Positions 37,117 to 47,973 are shown, counted from the stretch's first letter. The stretch is 64,000 bases of DNA from CAMLIZ01 sp036231905 (GCF_036231905.1 NZ_JAZARE010000013.1:107326-171325), one strand, 5' to 3'. The notes: generated by a model from the sequence alone, not told the origin. A program made the numbers and translations.

Positions 37117-37377
37117 TCAGCGCCCGGCAGCCGTGGCCGCGTGGTTGCGCGCCTGCAGTGCCGGTGCATCGGCGGTGGCCACCGGCCGCGGCTTCACCAC
37201 CGGGGCGATCGAGTCCATCACGCTGCGGTCGCTGCCATGCCAGATGAACACCGCGGTGACCGCACAAGCCAGCACCACCGACACGGGGCCACCCAGCACC
37301 AGCCACATCACCTTGACGCGCCACCAGGGCGTGGGGGCGGCGGACGGCGGAGCGGAAGAAAGCACGGCGTGGGTCAT
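37117..37377 (-). CDS. ccoH: FixH/CcoH-like small assembly protein
   Basis: An 86-residue single-pass protein with one hydrophobic segment (VMWLVLGGPVSVVLACAVTAVFIW, about residues 23-46) after WWRVK and a short extracytoplasmic tail. CcoH/FixH proteins assist cbb3 oxidase assembly and follow ccoG in most clusters; this one is short and its tail is divergent, so assignment rests largely on position. GGAG precedes the ATG. The stop lies 5 bases before the next small gene. Confidence 0.7.
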   Translation of the reverse strand: MTHAVLSSAPPSAAPTPWWRVKVMWLVLGGPVSVVLACAVTAVFIWHGSDRSVMDSIAPVVKPRPVATADAPALQARNHAATAAGR

Positions 37378-37391
37378 GGGTGGTCTCCTGT

Positions 37392-38843
<1,452 letters not shown>

Positions 38844-38855
38844 GGTCGTCTTTCG

Positions 38856-39779
38856 TTACTGCGTCGACGCAACGGCCTGGCCCCTGGGCTGCGACAGGCT
38901 CCACACGTAGCTCGCCAGCACATGAATCTGCTCAGGCGACAAGCGGCTCGCATGCGCCGGCATCACGTTGGTCTTGCCGTTGTTGATCATCGCGACCACC
39001 GCGTCCTCGCCCCAGCCGTGCAGCCACACCTTGTCGGTGAGGTTGGGTGCGCCCAAGGCCTGGTTGCCGCGGCCGTCGGGACCGTGGCAGGCGGCGCAGG
39101 CCGCGAACTTGGCGCGGCCGAGTTGCGCGGCCAGGCTGTTGTGCGGGCTGCCGGAGAGGCTGAGCACGTAGTTGGCCACGTTGCGCACGTCCTGCTCGCC
39201 GCCCACGGCGGCGGCCATCGGTGGCATCTGGCCCTGGCGGCCCTGGGTGATGGATTCCGCGATCTTCTCCGGTGTGCCGCCGTGCAGCCAGTCGTTGTCC
39301 GTGAGGTTGGGAAAGCCCTTGCTGCCGCGCGCGTCCGAGCCGTGGCAGGTGGCGCAGTGGTTGACGAACAGGCGCTCGCCGATGCCCATCGCCTGCGGCT
39401 CGCGGGCCAGCTGGTCCGCCGGCAGGCCGGCAAAGCGGGCGTACAGCGGCGCCGTCGCCTCACGGGCCTTGCGCTGTTCGGCCGCGTGCTGGGCGGTGCT
39501 GCTCCACTGGAGCGTGCCGTCCGCGCTGCCCAGGCCAGGGTAGAAGATCAGGTAGCCGAAGGAGAACAGCACGGTGGCCACGAACAGGCCCATCCACCAG
39601 CGCGGCAGCGGGTTGTTCATCTCGCGCAGGTCCTCGTCCCACACATGGCCGGTGGTGTTGTCGCCGGCCATCACCTTGCGGCGGGCGGCGATCACCAGCA
39701 GCGCCAGGCAGGCGATGAGGCTCAGGATGGTGACGATCGCGATGGTGACGGACCAGCCTTGGCTGAAGAAGTCGCTCAT
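38856..39779 (-). CDS. ccoP: cbb3 cytochrome oxidase subunit III (dihaem)
   Basis: A 307-residue subunit with two N-terminal helices and two cytochrome c domains carrying CATCH and CAACH haem motifs; each is followed by a methionine-containing distal ligand segment (GQMPPM, VMPAH). It passes electrons from soluble cytochromes to CcoO/CcoN. Its ATG overlaps the ccoQ stop (ATGA). Confidence 0.94.
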   Translation of the reverse strand: MSDFFSQGWSVTIAIVTILSLIACLALLVIAARRKVMAGDNTTGHVWDEDLREMNNPLPRWWMGLFVATVLFSFGYLIFYPGLGSADGTLQWSSTAQHAAEQRKAREATAPLYARFAGLPADQLAREPQAMGIGERLFVNHCATCHGSDARGSKGFPNLTDNDWLHGGTPEKIAESITQGRQGQMPPMAAAVGGEQDVRNVANYVLSLSGSPHNSLAAQLGRAKFAACAACHGPDGRGNQALGAPNLTDKVWLHGWGEDAVVAMINNGKTNVMPAHASRLSPEQIHVLASYVWSLSQPRGQAVASTQ

Positions 39780-39934
39780 CGCCGCGCTCCCCGGGCCACG
39801 TCGTCCTCCAGCGGCAGGCGGGCGGCATCGTCGAAGGCGGCGCGGCGGGACGGCCGCCAGGCCCAGGCGGCGATGCCGGCGAAGATCAGGGCGCTCACCA
39901 GGGTGATGGCGCTGCGCAGGTCATTGATGTCCAT
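39776..39934 (-). CDS. ccoQ: cbb3 oxidase small subunit IV
   Basis: A 52-residue single-helix protein: MDINDLRSAITLVSALIFAG then a tryptophan pair (AWAWRPSRR) and an acidic tail. Length, the MDIND-type start and the position between ccoO and ccoP identify CcoQ, which stabilises the oxidase complex. The stop overlaps the ccoP ATG. Confidence 0.88.
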   Translation of the reverse strand: MDINDLRSAITLVSALIFAGIAAWAWRPSRRAAFDDAARLPLEDDVARGARR

Positions 39935-39949
39935 GATCGGATGTCCTTC

Positions 39950-40570
39950 TCACTTCACTTGGGTGCCCAGTACCTGCAGGTAGGCCACCAGCGCATCGAG
40001 CTCGGTCTTGCCCTTCACCGCGTCGCCGGCAGCGGCGATCTCGGCCTGGCTGTAGGGCACGCCCAGGCGCTTGAGGGCCACCATGCGGGGGGCCATGCTG
40101 GCGGGCTCCACCGCGGCACGCTCCAGCCAGGGGTAGGCCGGCATGTTGGATTCGGGCACCAGGTCGCGCGGGTTCAGCAGGTGCAGGCGATGCCATTCGT
40201 CGCTGTACTTGCCGCCCACGCGGTGCAGGTCCGGGCCGGTGCGTTTGCTGCCCCACTGGAACGGATGGTCGTAGACGAATTCGCCCGCGGTGGAGTAGTG
40301 GCCGTAGCGCAGCGTCTCCGCGTGCAGCGGGCGGATCATCTGCGAGTGGCAGTTGTAGCAACCCTCGCGCAGGTACACGTCGCGCCCGGCCAGCTGCAGT
40401 GCGTCGTAGGGTTTCAGGCCCGCCACCGGCTGGGTGGTCGAGCGCTGGAAGAACAGCGGCACGATCTCCACCAGGCCGCCCACGGCCACGGTGATGAGGA
40501 TCAGCACGATCATCAGGAAGTTGCTGGTCTCGATGCGCTCGTGACCGCGCGCTTGAGCGTGTTCAGACAT
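39950..40570 (-). CDS. ccoO: cbb3 cytochrome oxidase subunit II (monohaem)
   Basis: A 206-residue membrane-anchored cytochrome c. One N-terminal helix (LMIVLILITVAVGGLVEIVPLF) is followed by the haem motif CYNCHSQM and a distal methionine in ESNMPAYPWL. GAGGAAC precedes the ATG. It lies 16 bases after ccoN and 15 bases before ccoQ in the same transcript. Confidence 0.95.
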   Translation of the reverse strand: MSEHAQARGHERIETSNFLMIVLILITVAVGGLVEIVPLFFQRSTTQPVAGLKPYDALQLAGRDVYLREGCYNCHSQMIRPLHAETLRYGHYSTAGEFVYDHPFQWGSKRTGPDLHRVGGKYSDEWHRLHLLNPRDLVPESNMPAYPWLERAAVEPASMAPRMVALKRLGVPYSQAEIAAAGDAVKGKTELDALVAYLQVLGTQVK

Positions 40571-40586
40571 GTCGAAGTTCCTCCGG

Positions 40587-42029
40587 TCAGGCGGCGGCCA
40601 CGGCTGCCGCGGGGAGGGCGGCAGCCCCCGTGCGCGGCGCAGCCCGCACCGTCATGGCGACGTTCCAGGCCATCACGCCCATGCCGCTGAGGTACAGCAG
40701 GCCGCCGCACAGCCGCACCACGTAGAACGGAAAGGTGGCCTTCACGCTTTCGACGAAGCTGTAGACCAGCGTGCCGTCGGGGTTGAGCGCGCGCCACATC
40801 AGGCCCTGCATCACACCGGCGATCCACATGGCGGCGATGTAGAGCACCACGCCCAGGGTCGCGATCCAGAAGTGCAGCTCGATCGCCTTGACGCTGAACA
40901 TCCGGGTCTGGCCGAACATGCGCGGGATCAGGTAGTACAGCGAGCCCATGGTGATGAAGCCCACCCAGCCCAGGGCGCCGGCATGCACGTGGCCCACGGT
41001 CCAGTCGGTGTAGTGCGACAAGGCGTTCACCGTCTTGATGGACATCATCGGGCCCTCGAAGGTGGACATGCCGTAGAACGACAGCGCCACGATCAGGAAC
41101 TTGAGGATCGGGTCGTCGCGCAGCTTGTGCCAGGCACCCTGCAGCGTCATCACGCCGTTGATCATCCCGCCCCAGCTGGGCGCCAGCAGCACCAGCGAGA
41201 ACAGCATGCCCACGCTCTGCGCCCAGTCGGGCAGGGCGGTGTAGTGCAGGTGGTGCGGGCCCGCCCACATGTAGGTAAAGATCAGGGCCCAGAAGTGCAC
41301 GATCGACAGCCGGTACGAATACACCGGCCGCTCGGTCTGCTTGGGGATGTAGTAGTACATCATCCCGAGGAAGCCGGCCGTGAGGAAGAAGCCCACCGCG
41401 TTGTGGCCGTACCACCACTGCACCATGGCGTCCTGCACGCCGGCGTAGGCCGAGTAGCTCTTCCAGAAGCTCGCCGGCATGGCGGCGCCGTTCACCAGGT
41501 GCAGCAGCGCCACCGCGAGGATGAAGGCGCCGAAGAACCAGTTGGCCACGTAGATGTGGCGCACGCGGCGCTTGCCGATGGTGCCGAAGAACACGATCGC
41601 ATAGGCCACCCACACCAGCGTGATGAGCACATCGATCGGCCACTCCAGCTCGGCGTATTCCTTGCCCTGCGTGTAGCCCAGCGGCAAGGTGACGGCTGCG
41701 GCCACGATGACCAGCTGCCAGCCGACGAAGGTGAAGCGGGCCAGCCAGGGCGCGAACAGCCGCACCTGGCAGGTGCGCTGCACCACGTGGAAGCTGGTGG
41801 CCATGAGGGCGCAGCCGCCGAAGGCAAAGATCACCGCATTGGTGTGCAGGGGCCGCAGCCGGCCGTAGCTCAGCCACGGAATGCCGAAGGTCAGGTCGGG
41901 CCAGGCGAGCTGGGCGGCGATGATCACGCCGACCAGCATGCCGACCACTCCCCACAGCACCGCGGCAAGCGCGAAACCGCGGACAGGATCGTCGTCGTAC
42001 ACCGGCGCGACGGAGGCGGAGGCAGCCAT
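40587..42029 (-). CDS. ccoN: cbb3 cytochrome oxidase catalytic subunit I
   Basis: A 480-residue haem-copper oxidase with about twelve helices. Histidine-bearing motifs are visible for low-spin haem b (HTNAVIFAFGG), CuB (GHNAVGFF, HHLHYTALPDW) and haem b3 (GHVHAGALGW). It reduces O2 at very low oxygen. ATG 42029, preceded by AAAGGA, is chosen over 42071 because the predicted FNR-dependent transcript begins near 42063. Confidence 0.95.
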   Translation of the reverse strand: MAASASVAPVYDDDPVRGFALAAVLWGVVGMLVGVIIAAQLAWPDLTFGIPWLSYGRLRPLHTNAVIFAFGGCALMATSFHVVQRTCQVRLFAPWLARFTFVGWQLVIVAAAVTLPLGYTQGKEYAELEWPIDVLITLVWVAYAIVFFGTIGKRRVRHIYVANWFFGAFILAVALLHLVNGAAMPASFWKSYSAYAGVQDAMVQWWYGHNAVGFFLTAGFLGMMYYYIPKQTERPVYSYRLSIVHFWALIFTYMWAGPHHLHYTALPDWAQSVGMLFSLVLLAPSWGGMINGVMTLQGAWHKLRDDPILKFLIVALSFYGMSTFEGPMMSIKTVNALSHYTDWTVGHVHAGALGWVGFITMGSLYYLIPRMFGQTRMFSVKAIELHFWIATLGVVLYIAAMWIAGVMQGLMWRALNPDGTLVYSFVESVKATFPFYVVRLCGGLLYLSGMGVMAWNVAMTVRAAPRTGAAALPAAAVAAA

Positions 42030-42069
42030 GTTGCGCGTCCTTTCAGGGCAATGGAATTGAACTGATTCC

Positions 42070-42111
42070 ATTGTTCGGGACAGGGGCTTCCCAGGGCTTG
42101 ACGGCGATCAA
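42070..42111 (-). promoter_or_regulatory. FNR box and -10 of the ccoNOQPGH operon
   Basis: TTGAC-GGCG-ATCAA (42098-42111) with AACAAT (42070-42075) exactly 22 bp downstream on the minus strand. The box overlaps the ccoS stop codon, so the oxidase operon has its own start inside the ccoIS transcript. Confidence 0.75.
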
Positions 42112-42272
42112 GTGCCCGGTGTTTTGCGCTGCGTCAGCGGTTCGTCGAGGATGCGTTCGCCTTCACGCGCCAGGTCATCGAACTGGCCACCGTGCAGCGC
42201 CCAGGCGAACACGCCCAGGATGGCCAGCACCAGCAGGGCCGACACGGGAATGAGCAGGTACAGGATGTCCAT
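42108..42272 (-). CDS. ccoS: CcoS cbb3 oxidase maturation protein
   Basis: A 54-residue single-helix protein, MDILYLLIPVSALLVLAILG then FAWALHGGQFDDL. CcoS is needed for cofactor insertion into cbb3 oxidase. Its ATG overlaps the ccoI stop by one base (TGATG), so the two are coupled. Confidence 0.88.
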   Translation of the reverse strand: MDILYLLIPVSALLVLAILGVFAWALHGGQFDDLAREGERILDEPLTQRKTPGT

Positions 42273-44542
42273 CACGAGTGCGCACGGGCCAGCCGCAGCG
42301 AGTTGCCAACCACCAGCAGCGAGCTGAGTGCCATGCCGAGCCCGGCGGCCCAGGGCGGCAGCGCGCCGGCCAGGGCGAGCGGCACGCAGGCCAGGTTGTA
42401 GGCGGCGGCCCAGGCCAGGTTCTGCCGCATCACCCGCACGGTGCGGCGGGCCAGGCGGCGCGCGTGCACGAAGTCCGCGAGCCGGTTCGACAGGATCACC
42501 GCGTCCGCATGCACCCGCGCCACGAAGGCGCCGTGCGCCATTGCGAACGACACGTCGGCCTGGGCCAGCACGGGTGCGTCGTTGACGCCATCGCCCACCA
42601 TCGCCACCCGCGTGCCGTCCGCCTGCGCCCGGCGGATGGCAGCGAGCTTGGCGTCGGGCGAGCAGCCGCCTTGTGCATCGGCGATGCCCAGGCGGGCCGC
42701 GAGTGCGGACACGCGCGATGGCGCATCGCCGGACAGCAGGCTGACCCGCACGCCATCCACCCGAAGCGCCTGGATGGCCGCGGCGGCATCCGGCCGCTGG
42801 GCTTCATCGAACTCCAGGCACAGCAGCGGCCGGCCCGGCCGACCGAAGAAGGCCTGCAGGTGATCGCCCGCGGCCTGCGCCATGTGGGGCTGGCCCAGCC
42901 AGGCGGCTGATCCCAGGCGCCATTCGCAACCCTGTTCGTCCCATGCGCTCAGTCCCGCGCCGGATGTCTCCTGCACCGTCTGCCAACGGGGGGTGGCATC
43001 GGCTTGTGGCACCGCCTCGGCCAGTGCCTGCGACAGCGGGTGCTGCGACCAGCGCGCCAGCCCGGCGGCGGCCTGCAGCAGGGCGTCGGGTGCCTGGCCC
43101 GGGGCACCGGACACGAGCCGTGCACCGCGCCACGCCGGCCGGGTGTCGGTCAGCGTGCCGGTCTTGTCGATGAACACCTGGCTCACCTGGGCCAGGTCTT
43201 CGAGCGCATCCACGCGGCGCAGCAGCACGCCCCGGCGGGCGAGCGCACCCGTGGCGCTGAGCAGGGCCGACGGTGCGGCCAGCGACAGTGCGCACGGGCA
43301 GGTGACGATCAGCACCGACACCGCCACCCAGACCGCGCGCGACGGATCGATCGCCTGCCAGGCCAGCACCGCGACTGCGGCCAGCAGCAGCACGCACCAG
43401 AGGAAGGGGCCGGCACACCGGTCGGCCAGCCGGGTGACGGCGGGCCGCTGCGACAGCGCGTCGCGCACCAGCGCCACGATCGCCTCGTAGCGTGTGTCCA
43501 GGCCCACCTGCAGTACCTGCATCACCACCGGCGCGCCCAGGTTCACGCTGCCGGCGATCAGCGTGTCTCCCGCGGCCTTGGCCACCGGCCGCGATTCACC
43601 GCTGAGCAGCGCCTCGTCGGCCTGCGTGGCACCGTCGAGCAGCACGCCGTCGGCAGGGAACGCCGCCCCCGCGGCCACGCGCACCCGGTCCAGCGGCACC
43701 AGGCGGTGCACGCTCACGGTGTGGCTGCTGCCGTCGTCAGCCAGCCGTTGGGCTGTCTGCGGCAGTTCGCCCAGCGCCTGCTCCAGCGTTTCGGCCGCCC
43801 GGTGGCGCGCCTTCATCTCGAGGTAGCGGCCGAGCAGCAGGAAACTGACGAACATGCCGAGTGAATCGAAGTACACCTCGCTGCCGAACCAGCCGCCGGG
43901 GCTGAAGGCGGCCGCGCTGCTGGCCACGAAGCACACCGCGATGCCGATCGCCACCGGCACATCCATGCCGATGCGGCGGCGGCGCAGCGCGTGCCAGGCA
44001 CCGGCGAAGAAGGGCCCAGCGGAGAACAACAGCACCGGCAAGGTGAGCAGCCAGCTCGCCCACTCCAGCAGGCGGCCCAGGTCGGGAGCCAGCTCGCCGG
44101 GCCCGGCCACGTAGGCCGGCGCGGCCATCATCATCACCTGCATGGCGCAGAAGCTGGCCACGAACAGCCGCCACAGCAGCCGCCGTGATTCAGCCAGCCG
44201 CAGGGCACGCGCCTGGGCGGTGGTGTCGGGCACCGCGTCGTAGCCGGCGGCCTGTACCGCCTGCACCAGCTGCGACGCGCGCACGCGCGATGGTGACCAG
44301 CGCACCGTGGCACGCTGCGCCGAGGCATTCACCTCGGCGGCCAGGACACCGTCGACGCCGGTGAGTGCGTTCTCGATCAGCCCGGCGCAGGCGGCGCAGT
44401 GCATGCCACCGAGCTGGAACGAGGACTCCGCCACAGCGCCCTCGGCCGACGGCCGCATGCGCGTGAAACGCGCCAGCTCCACCGGGTCGTCGAGCACGGC
44501 CAGCGGGACGGCAGGATGGGGAAGGGCGGCGGCGTGGGTCAT
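42272..44542 (-). CDS. ccoI: CcoI-type copper P-ATPase for cbb3 assembly
   Basis: A 756-residue P1B ATPase. The N-terminal metal site is GMHCAACAGLIE, then come the transmembrane CPC motif (VTCPCALSLA), phosphorylation site DKTGTLT and hinge GDGVNDAP. Compared with copA the SEHP motif reads SQHPL and the core is more divergent, as in CcoI/FixI enzymes that export copper slowly for oxidase assembly rather than for detoxification. ATG 44542 is selected; the frame open far upstream is a shadow of the divergent regulator gene. Confidence 0.92.
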   Translation of the reverse strand: MTHAAALPHPAVPLAVLDDPVELARFTRMRPSAEGAVAESSFQLGGMHCAACAGLIENALTGVDGVLAAEVNASAQRATVRWSPSRVRASQLVQAVQAAGYDAVPDTTAQARALRLAESRRLLWRLFVASFCAMQVMMMAAPAYVAGPGELAPDLGRLLEWASWLLTLPVLLFSAGPFFAGAWHALRRRRIGMDVPVAIGIAVCFVASSAAAFSPGGWFGSEVYFDSLGMFVSFLLLGRYLEMKARHRAAETLEQALGELPQTAQRLADDGSSHTVSVHRLVPLDRVRVAAGAAFPADGVLLDGATQADEALLSGESRPVAKAAGDTLIAGSVNLGAPVVMQVLQVGLDTRYEAIVALVRDALSQRPAVTRLADRCAGPFLWCVLLLAAVAVLAWQAIDPSRAVWVAVSVLIVTCPCALSLAAPSALLSATGALARRGVLLRRVDALEDLAQVSQVFIDKTGTLTDTRPAWRGARLVSGAPGQAPDALLQAAAGLARWSQHPLSQALAEAVPQADATPRWQTVQETSGAGLSAWDEQGCEWRLGSAAWLGQPHMAQAAGDHLQAFFGRPGRPLLCLEFDEAQRPDAAAAIQALRVDGVRVSLLSGDAPSRVSALAARLGIADAQGGCSPDAKLAAIRRAQADGTRVAMVGDGVNDAPVLAQADVSFAMAHGAFVARVHADAVILSNRLADFVHARRLARRTVRVMRQNLAWAAAYNLACVPLALAGALPPWAAGLGMALSSLLVVGNSLRLARAHS

Positions 44543-44559
44543 GAGGCGGCTTCCAGGCG

Positions 44560-44601
44560 AATCTAGCGGCGGCCTGCAGCGACCGGCCTGACGAATGTCA
44601 A
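44560..44601 (-). promoter_or_regulatory. FNR-type box and -10 of ccoIS
   Basis: CTGAC-GAAT-GTCAA (44588-44601) and TAGATT (44560-44565, minus strand), exactly 22 bp apart and 17 bases before the ccoI ATG. Confidence 0.65.
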
Positions 44602-44648
44602 GAACGCGGGGCGGGTGATGCAGCGCAACCCTTGCCCGGGCCGGCGGC

Positions 44649-44690
44649 TTGTCGCACATCAACACCACCGCGCCGCCGAGCCGGCACATT
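44649..44690 (+). promoter_or_regulatory. FNR-type box and -10 of the second Crp/Fnr gene
   Basis: TTGTC-GCAC-ATCAA (44649-44662) followed after 22 bp by CACATT (44685-44690), 30 bases before the ATG. One half-site is perfect, the other is weaker. Confidence 0.55.
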
Positions 44691-44720
44691 GCCTCACCCG
44701 AATCACGCCCAGAGCACGCC

Positions 44721-45491
44721 ATGCAGACCATCGCCCCGGTGATTCCCGCTGCCCAGCCCCTGACGCGGCCCCGGCGCACCAGCGACCCGGCCGCTGTGAA
44801 CCCGTTGCCCGCGCTGCTGGCCGATGCCTGCCGGCCGGGCGTGCTGGGCACGGGCGCCGCAAGCGCGCTGGCTGCGCTGGCGCAGGAGGAGAGGGTGGCC
44901 GCTGGCGCGCAGGTGCTGCGCAGGAGCGAAGCCGCTTCGTCGCTGTGGCTGGTCAGCCGAGGCAGCGTTGCCTTGGGGCTGCGCTGCGGCCCCACGCTGC
45001 AGCAACGCCGCTCGGTCGATGCCGGCGAGTGGCTGGACCTGGGCAGCGCGCTGCTGCACGGCCAGTACGGCGAGGACGCCGAAGCGCAGACCGATGCGGT
45101 GCTGCATCGGCTGCCGCTGCCCGCGGTGCTGCGCTGCGCCCAGGCCCACCCCAGCGTGATGCCGGCGCTGGCCACCGCGCTGGCGGCGCAGGTGCGGGGC
45201 CTGGTCGAAGGAACGCGCGGCCTGATGACCAAGGATGTGCTGGCCCGCTGCGCCACCTGGCTGCTGGCCCAGGCCGAGCTGCAGCGCGATGCGGAAGGCC
45301 GGCTCACGGGGCGGCTTCAGCTGCAGGTGCGCAAGCGCTCGGTCGCGCAGCAGCTGGGCACCACGGCCGAGACGTTTTCACGCACCTTGCGGCACCTGAG
45401 CCGGCAGGGGCTCATCGACGTGCGGGGCTATGCCATCTCGCTGCTGCAGGTGCAGGCCTTGCAGCGCCTGGCGGAGCCGGACGCACGCTGA
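44721..45491 (+). CDS. Crp/Fnr family regulator lacking the Fe-S cysteines (Dnr/Nnr-like)
   Basis: A 256-residue regulator with an N-terminal cyclic-nucleotide-type beta roll and the C-terminal helix-turn-helix RSVAQQLGTTAETFSRTLRHLS. The E-SR recognition residues (ETFSRT) match those of FNR, so it should read similar boxes. It lacks the four-cysteine cluster site, as in Dnr/NnrR-type NO sensors. It sits between ccoI and norB, which fits a nitrogen-oxide-responsive role. ATG 44721 is preferred to an in-frame TTG at 44649, which lies inside its own box. Confidence 0.82.
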   Translation: MQTIAPVIPAAQPLTRPRRTSDPAAVNPLPALLADACRPGVLGTGAASALAALAQEERVAAGAQVLRRSEAASSLWLVSRGSVALGLRCGPTLQQRRSVDAGEWLDLGSALLHGQYGEDAEAQTDAVLHRLPLPAVLRCAQAHPSVMPALATALAAQVRGLVEGTRGLMTKDVLARCATWLLAQAELQRDAEGRLTGRLQLQVRKRSVAQQLGTTAETFSRTLRHLSRQGLIDVRGYAISLLQVQALQRLAEPDAR

Positions 45492-45513
45492 AGCGGCCTG
45501 GTACTCACCATGA

Positions 45514-45540
45514 AAAAGGAGGGCCGGTGGCCCTCCTTTT
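45514..45540. terminator. Bidirectional terminator between crp-like gene and norB
   Basis: Perfect 12-bp stem AAAAGGAGGGCC / GGCCCTCCTTTT with a GGT loop. A-rich and T-rich flanks give a U tract on both strands, suiting the convergent genes on either side. Confidence 0.85.
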
Positions 45541-45559
45541 CGTTCACATGCCCGAGGCG

Positions 45560-47839
45560 TCAGCGCTTTGCTGCGGCGGTGGCCGGTGACAGCACCATCG
45601 CCGGGCCGGGACGTGCCGGCCGCAGCAGCTTCAGCGCATACAGCGCCAGGCAGACGCTGCCCGCGGCGAACACCATGTCACCCGGCACGCGCAGCCAGAC
45701 CAGCGTCTCCATCACCTGGGAATGAATGATCTCCGGCGATCGGGCATACCACAGGCCCCTGGTGATGCTGGCCCAGGCCTGGTAGATGCCGGCGGGCAGC
45801 AGCGACATGAACACCATCATGCCGAGGCCGAGGTTGAGGCCCCAGAAGGCAGGCTTGAGCAGCTTGTCCGCATGCAGGCCACGTTCGTACAGGCCACGCA
45901 GGCAGAACAGCATCAGGCCGATGCCCAGCATGCCGTACACCCCGAACAGCGCGGCGTGTCCGTGCGCAGCCGTCATGTTCAGGCCCTGCACGTAGTACAG
46001 CGACGCCGGCGGGTTGATCGCGAAACCAAGCAGGCCGGCGCCCACGGTGTTCCAGAAGCCGACCGCGACGAACGACAGGATCACCCACTTGTAGGCGCCC
46101 AGCCAGGCCACGTCCTTCGAGCGGCGCCAGGTCTGCAGTGCTTCCAGGCCGATCAGCGTGAGCGGCACCACCTCGAGCGCGGAGAACACCGCGCCGACGG
46201 CGATCACCGAGGTCGGCGTGCCGGTCCAGTACAGGTGGTGCAGGGTGCCCAGGATGCCGCCGAAGAGGAACACGATGGTCTCCGCCACGATGGCCCGGTT
46301 GGCGCTGGCTGCCTTGATTAGCCCCAGGTTGGTGAAGATCAGCGCGACCACGGCGGTGGCGAACACCTCGAAGAAGCCTTCCACCCACAGGTGCACCAGC
46401 CACCAGCGCCAGTACTCGATCATCGAATAGTGGGTGTGCCGGCCCCAGGTGAGGGAGGTGGCATAGAAGCCGCCGATGCAGGTGGCCGACAGGAACACCA
46501 TCGCGATCAGGCCCCGGGTTTCCGAGGGCTTCTTCAGTGCAGGCCAGAGCGCGCGGCCGAGCAGGAACACCCAGAACAGCAGGCCCACGAAGAGCAGCAG
46601 CTGCCAGACCCGGCCCATGCTGGTGAACTCCAGGCCCTGGTTGCCCAGCCAGAAGCTGAAGTCCACACCACGGTGCTGCAGCGTGCCGAGCCAGCCGGTG
46701 AGGGTGGAGCCGAGCACCACGACGATGAGCGCCCAGAACAGCGCATCCACGCCCAGCTTCTGCAGCCTGGGTTCGCGCCCCGACAGCAGCGGCGCCACGT
46801 ACAGGCCGGTGGCCAGCCACGCGGTGGCGATCCAGAACACGCCGATCTGCGTATGGACGGTACGGCTGATCACATAGGGCAGCACTTGCGCCAGCGGCAG
46901 GCCGAAGAACGACTCGCCCTCGACCGCGTAGTGCGCCGTGACCACACCCATGCCGATCTGCAGCAGCATCAGGCCGATCACCACGAAGAAGTACTTGCGC
47001 GTGGCCTTCATCGATGGCGTGGCCTTGGCGCCCAGCAGCGGGTCGGCCTTGGGCACCTCGGCCTCGGCCTCGTGGCCGTCACCCCGGTGCAGCCAGAGCA
47101 TGGCCGCGATGCCGGCCAGCAGCAGGATGATGCTGACCATCGACCACATGGCGGCGGACGTGGACAGGGTGTTGCCCACCAGCGGCTCGTGCGGCCAGTT
47201 GCTGGTGTAGGACAGGCCGGCCTCACCCGGGCGGTCGGTGGCCGCGGCCCACGACGACCAGAAGAAGAAGGCCGCGAGCGCCTCGCGCTCCACCTTCTCG
47301 GGCAGCGCACCTTCGGTCATGGCGTACTGCTCGCGCAGCGTCGCCAGGGACGGGTCGGTGCCGAACAGGCCGACATAGTGGCGCGCCACCTCGCGGATGG
47401 CCTGTGCCCGGTCCGCCGAGACGGTGACCGTGCCGGTGCTGGCATCGTAGGTGTTGCGGCGCATCTCCTCGCGCACGCGGGTGTCGACGGCCGCCTTGTC
47501 GGGGCTGGCCATGGCCGGGGTGGCCTGGCGCTGTTGCGCGGTGCGGATGGCCTGCAGCGCGCTGGCCTCGCGGTGCAGCCAGTCGGCCGACCAGTCCGGC
47601 GCCACGTAGCTGCCATGGCCCCACACGGTGCCCAGCTGCTGGCCGCCGGCCGACAGCCAGGCCTGCTGGCCGAGCTGGATCTGCTCGCCGGTATAGACCA
47701 GCTGGCCGTCGGTGGTGACGACCTGCTTGGGGATCGGCGGTGCGAACAGGTAGATCTGCCAGCCCAGGTACCCGAGGGCCCCGAACGACAGAACGAAGAT
47801 GAGGCCCAGCCAACGCCAGAGCCTGCCGGTGGTCTTCAT
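45560..47839 (-). CDS. norB: Quinol-dependent nitric oxide reductase (qNOR)
   Basis: A 759-residue single-subunit enzyme that reduces 2 NO to N2O with electrons from quinol. The N-terminal extension (residues about 30-220, PKQVVTTDGQLVYTGEQIQLGQQ) replaces the NorC cytochrome and lacks a CxxCH haem site. The catalytic domain has about 12 further helices with HTQIGVFWI, the glutamate-rich WVEGFFEVFATA, HHLYWTGTP and AHGHAALFGVYG motifs carrying haem and FeB ligands. It is alone in its transcript, with an FNR/Dnr-type promoter upstream. It could serve denitrification or NO detoxification; no nitrite reductase is in the window. Confidence 0.95.
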   Translation of the reverse strand: MKTTGRLWRWLGLIFVLSFGALGYLGWQIYLFAPPIPKQVVTTDGQLVYTGEQIQLGQQAWLSAGGQQLGTVWGHGSYVAPDWSADWLHREASALQAIRTAQQRQATPAMASPDKAAVDTRVREEMRRNTYDASTGTVTVSADRAQAIREVARHYVGLFGTDPSLATLREQYAMTEGALPEKVEREALAAFFFWSSWAAATDRPGEAGLSYTSNWPHEPLVGNTLSTSAAMWSMVSIILLLAGIAAMLWLHRGDGHEAEAEVPKADPLLGAKATPSMKATRKYFFVVIGLMLLQIGMGVVTAHYAVEGESFFGLPLAQVLPYVISRTVHTQIGVFWIATAWLATGLYVAPLLSGREPRLQKLGVDALFWALIVVVLGSTLTGWLGTLQHRGVDFSFWLGNQGLEFTSMGRVWQLLLFVGLLFWVFLLGRALWPALKKPSETRGLIAMVFLSATCIGGFYATSLTWGRHTHYSMIEYWRWWLVHLWVEGFFEVFATAVVALIFTNLGLIKAASANRAIVAETIVFLFGGILGTLHHLYWTGTPTSVIAVGAVFSALEVVPLTLIGLEALQTWRRSKDVAWLGAYKWVILSFVAVGFWNTVGAGLLGFAINPPASLYYVQGLNMTAAHGHAALFGVYGMLGIGLMLFCLRGLYERGLHADKLLKPAFWGLNLGLGMMVFMSLLPAGIYQAWASITRGLWYARSPEIIHSQVMETLVWLRVPGDMVFAAGSVCLALYALKLLRPARPGPAMVLSPATAAAKR

Positions 47840-47880
47840 GATGTTCCTCGTGAAGTAGAAGGTGCATTTGCCATGAACCT

Positions 47881-47922
47881 ATTCTGGGAACCGGCCGGGC
47901 CCGGGCCCTTGAGGCAGATCAA
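47881..47922 (-). promoter_or_regulatory. FNR/Dnr-type box and -10 of norB
   Basis: TTGAG-GCAG-ATCAA (47909-47922) with CAGAAT (47881-47886, minus strand) exactly 22 bp downstream, 42 bases before the norB ATG. Four of six -10 bases match consensus. Confidence 0.75.
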
Positions 47923-47973
47923 ACAATCGGCGCCCGGCGTGCCGCCGCCCCAGCCGGCCGCACACGGCGCGGC

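Noticed and set aside
44543..45307. Upstream extension of the ccoI frame
   Set aside because: The extra 255 codons are antisense to the Crp/Fnr gene and rich in Ser/Arg; CcoI proteins start near the chosen ATG, just before the metal-binding domain.
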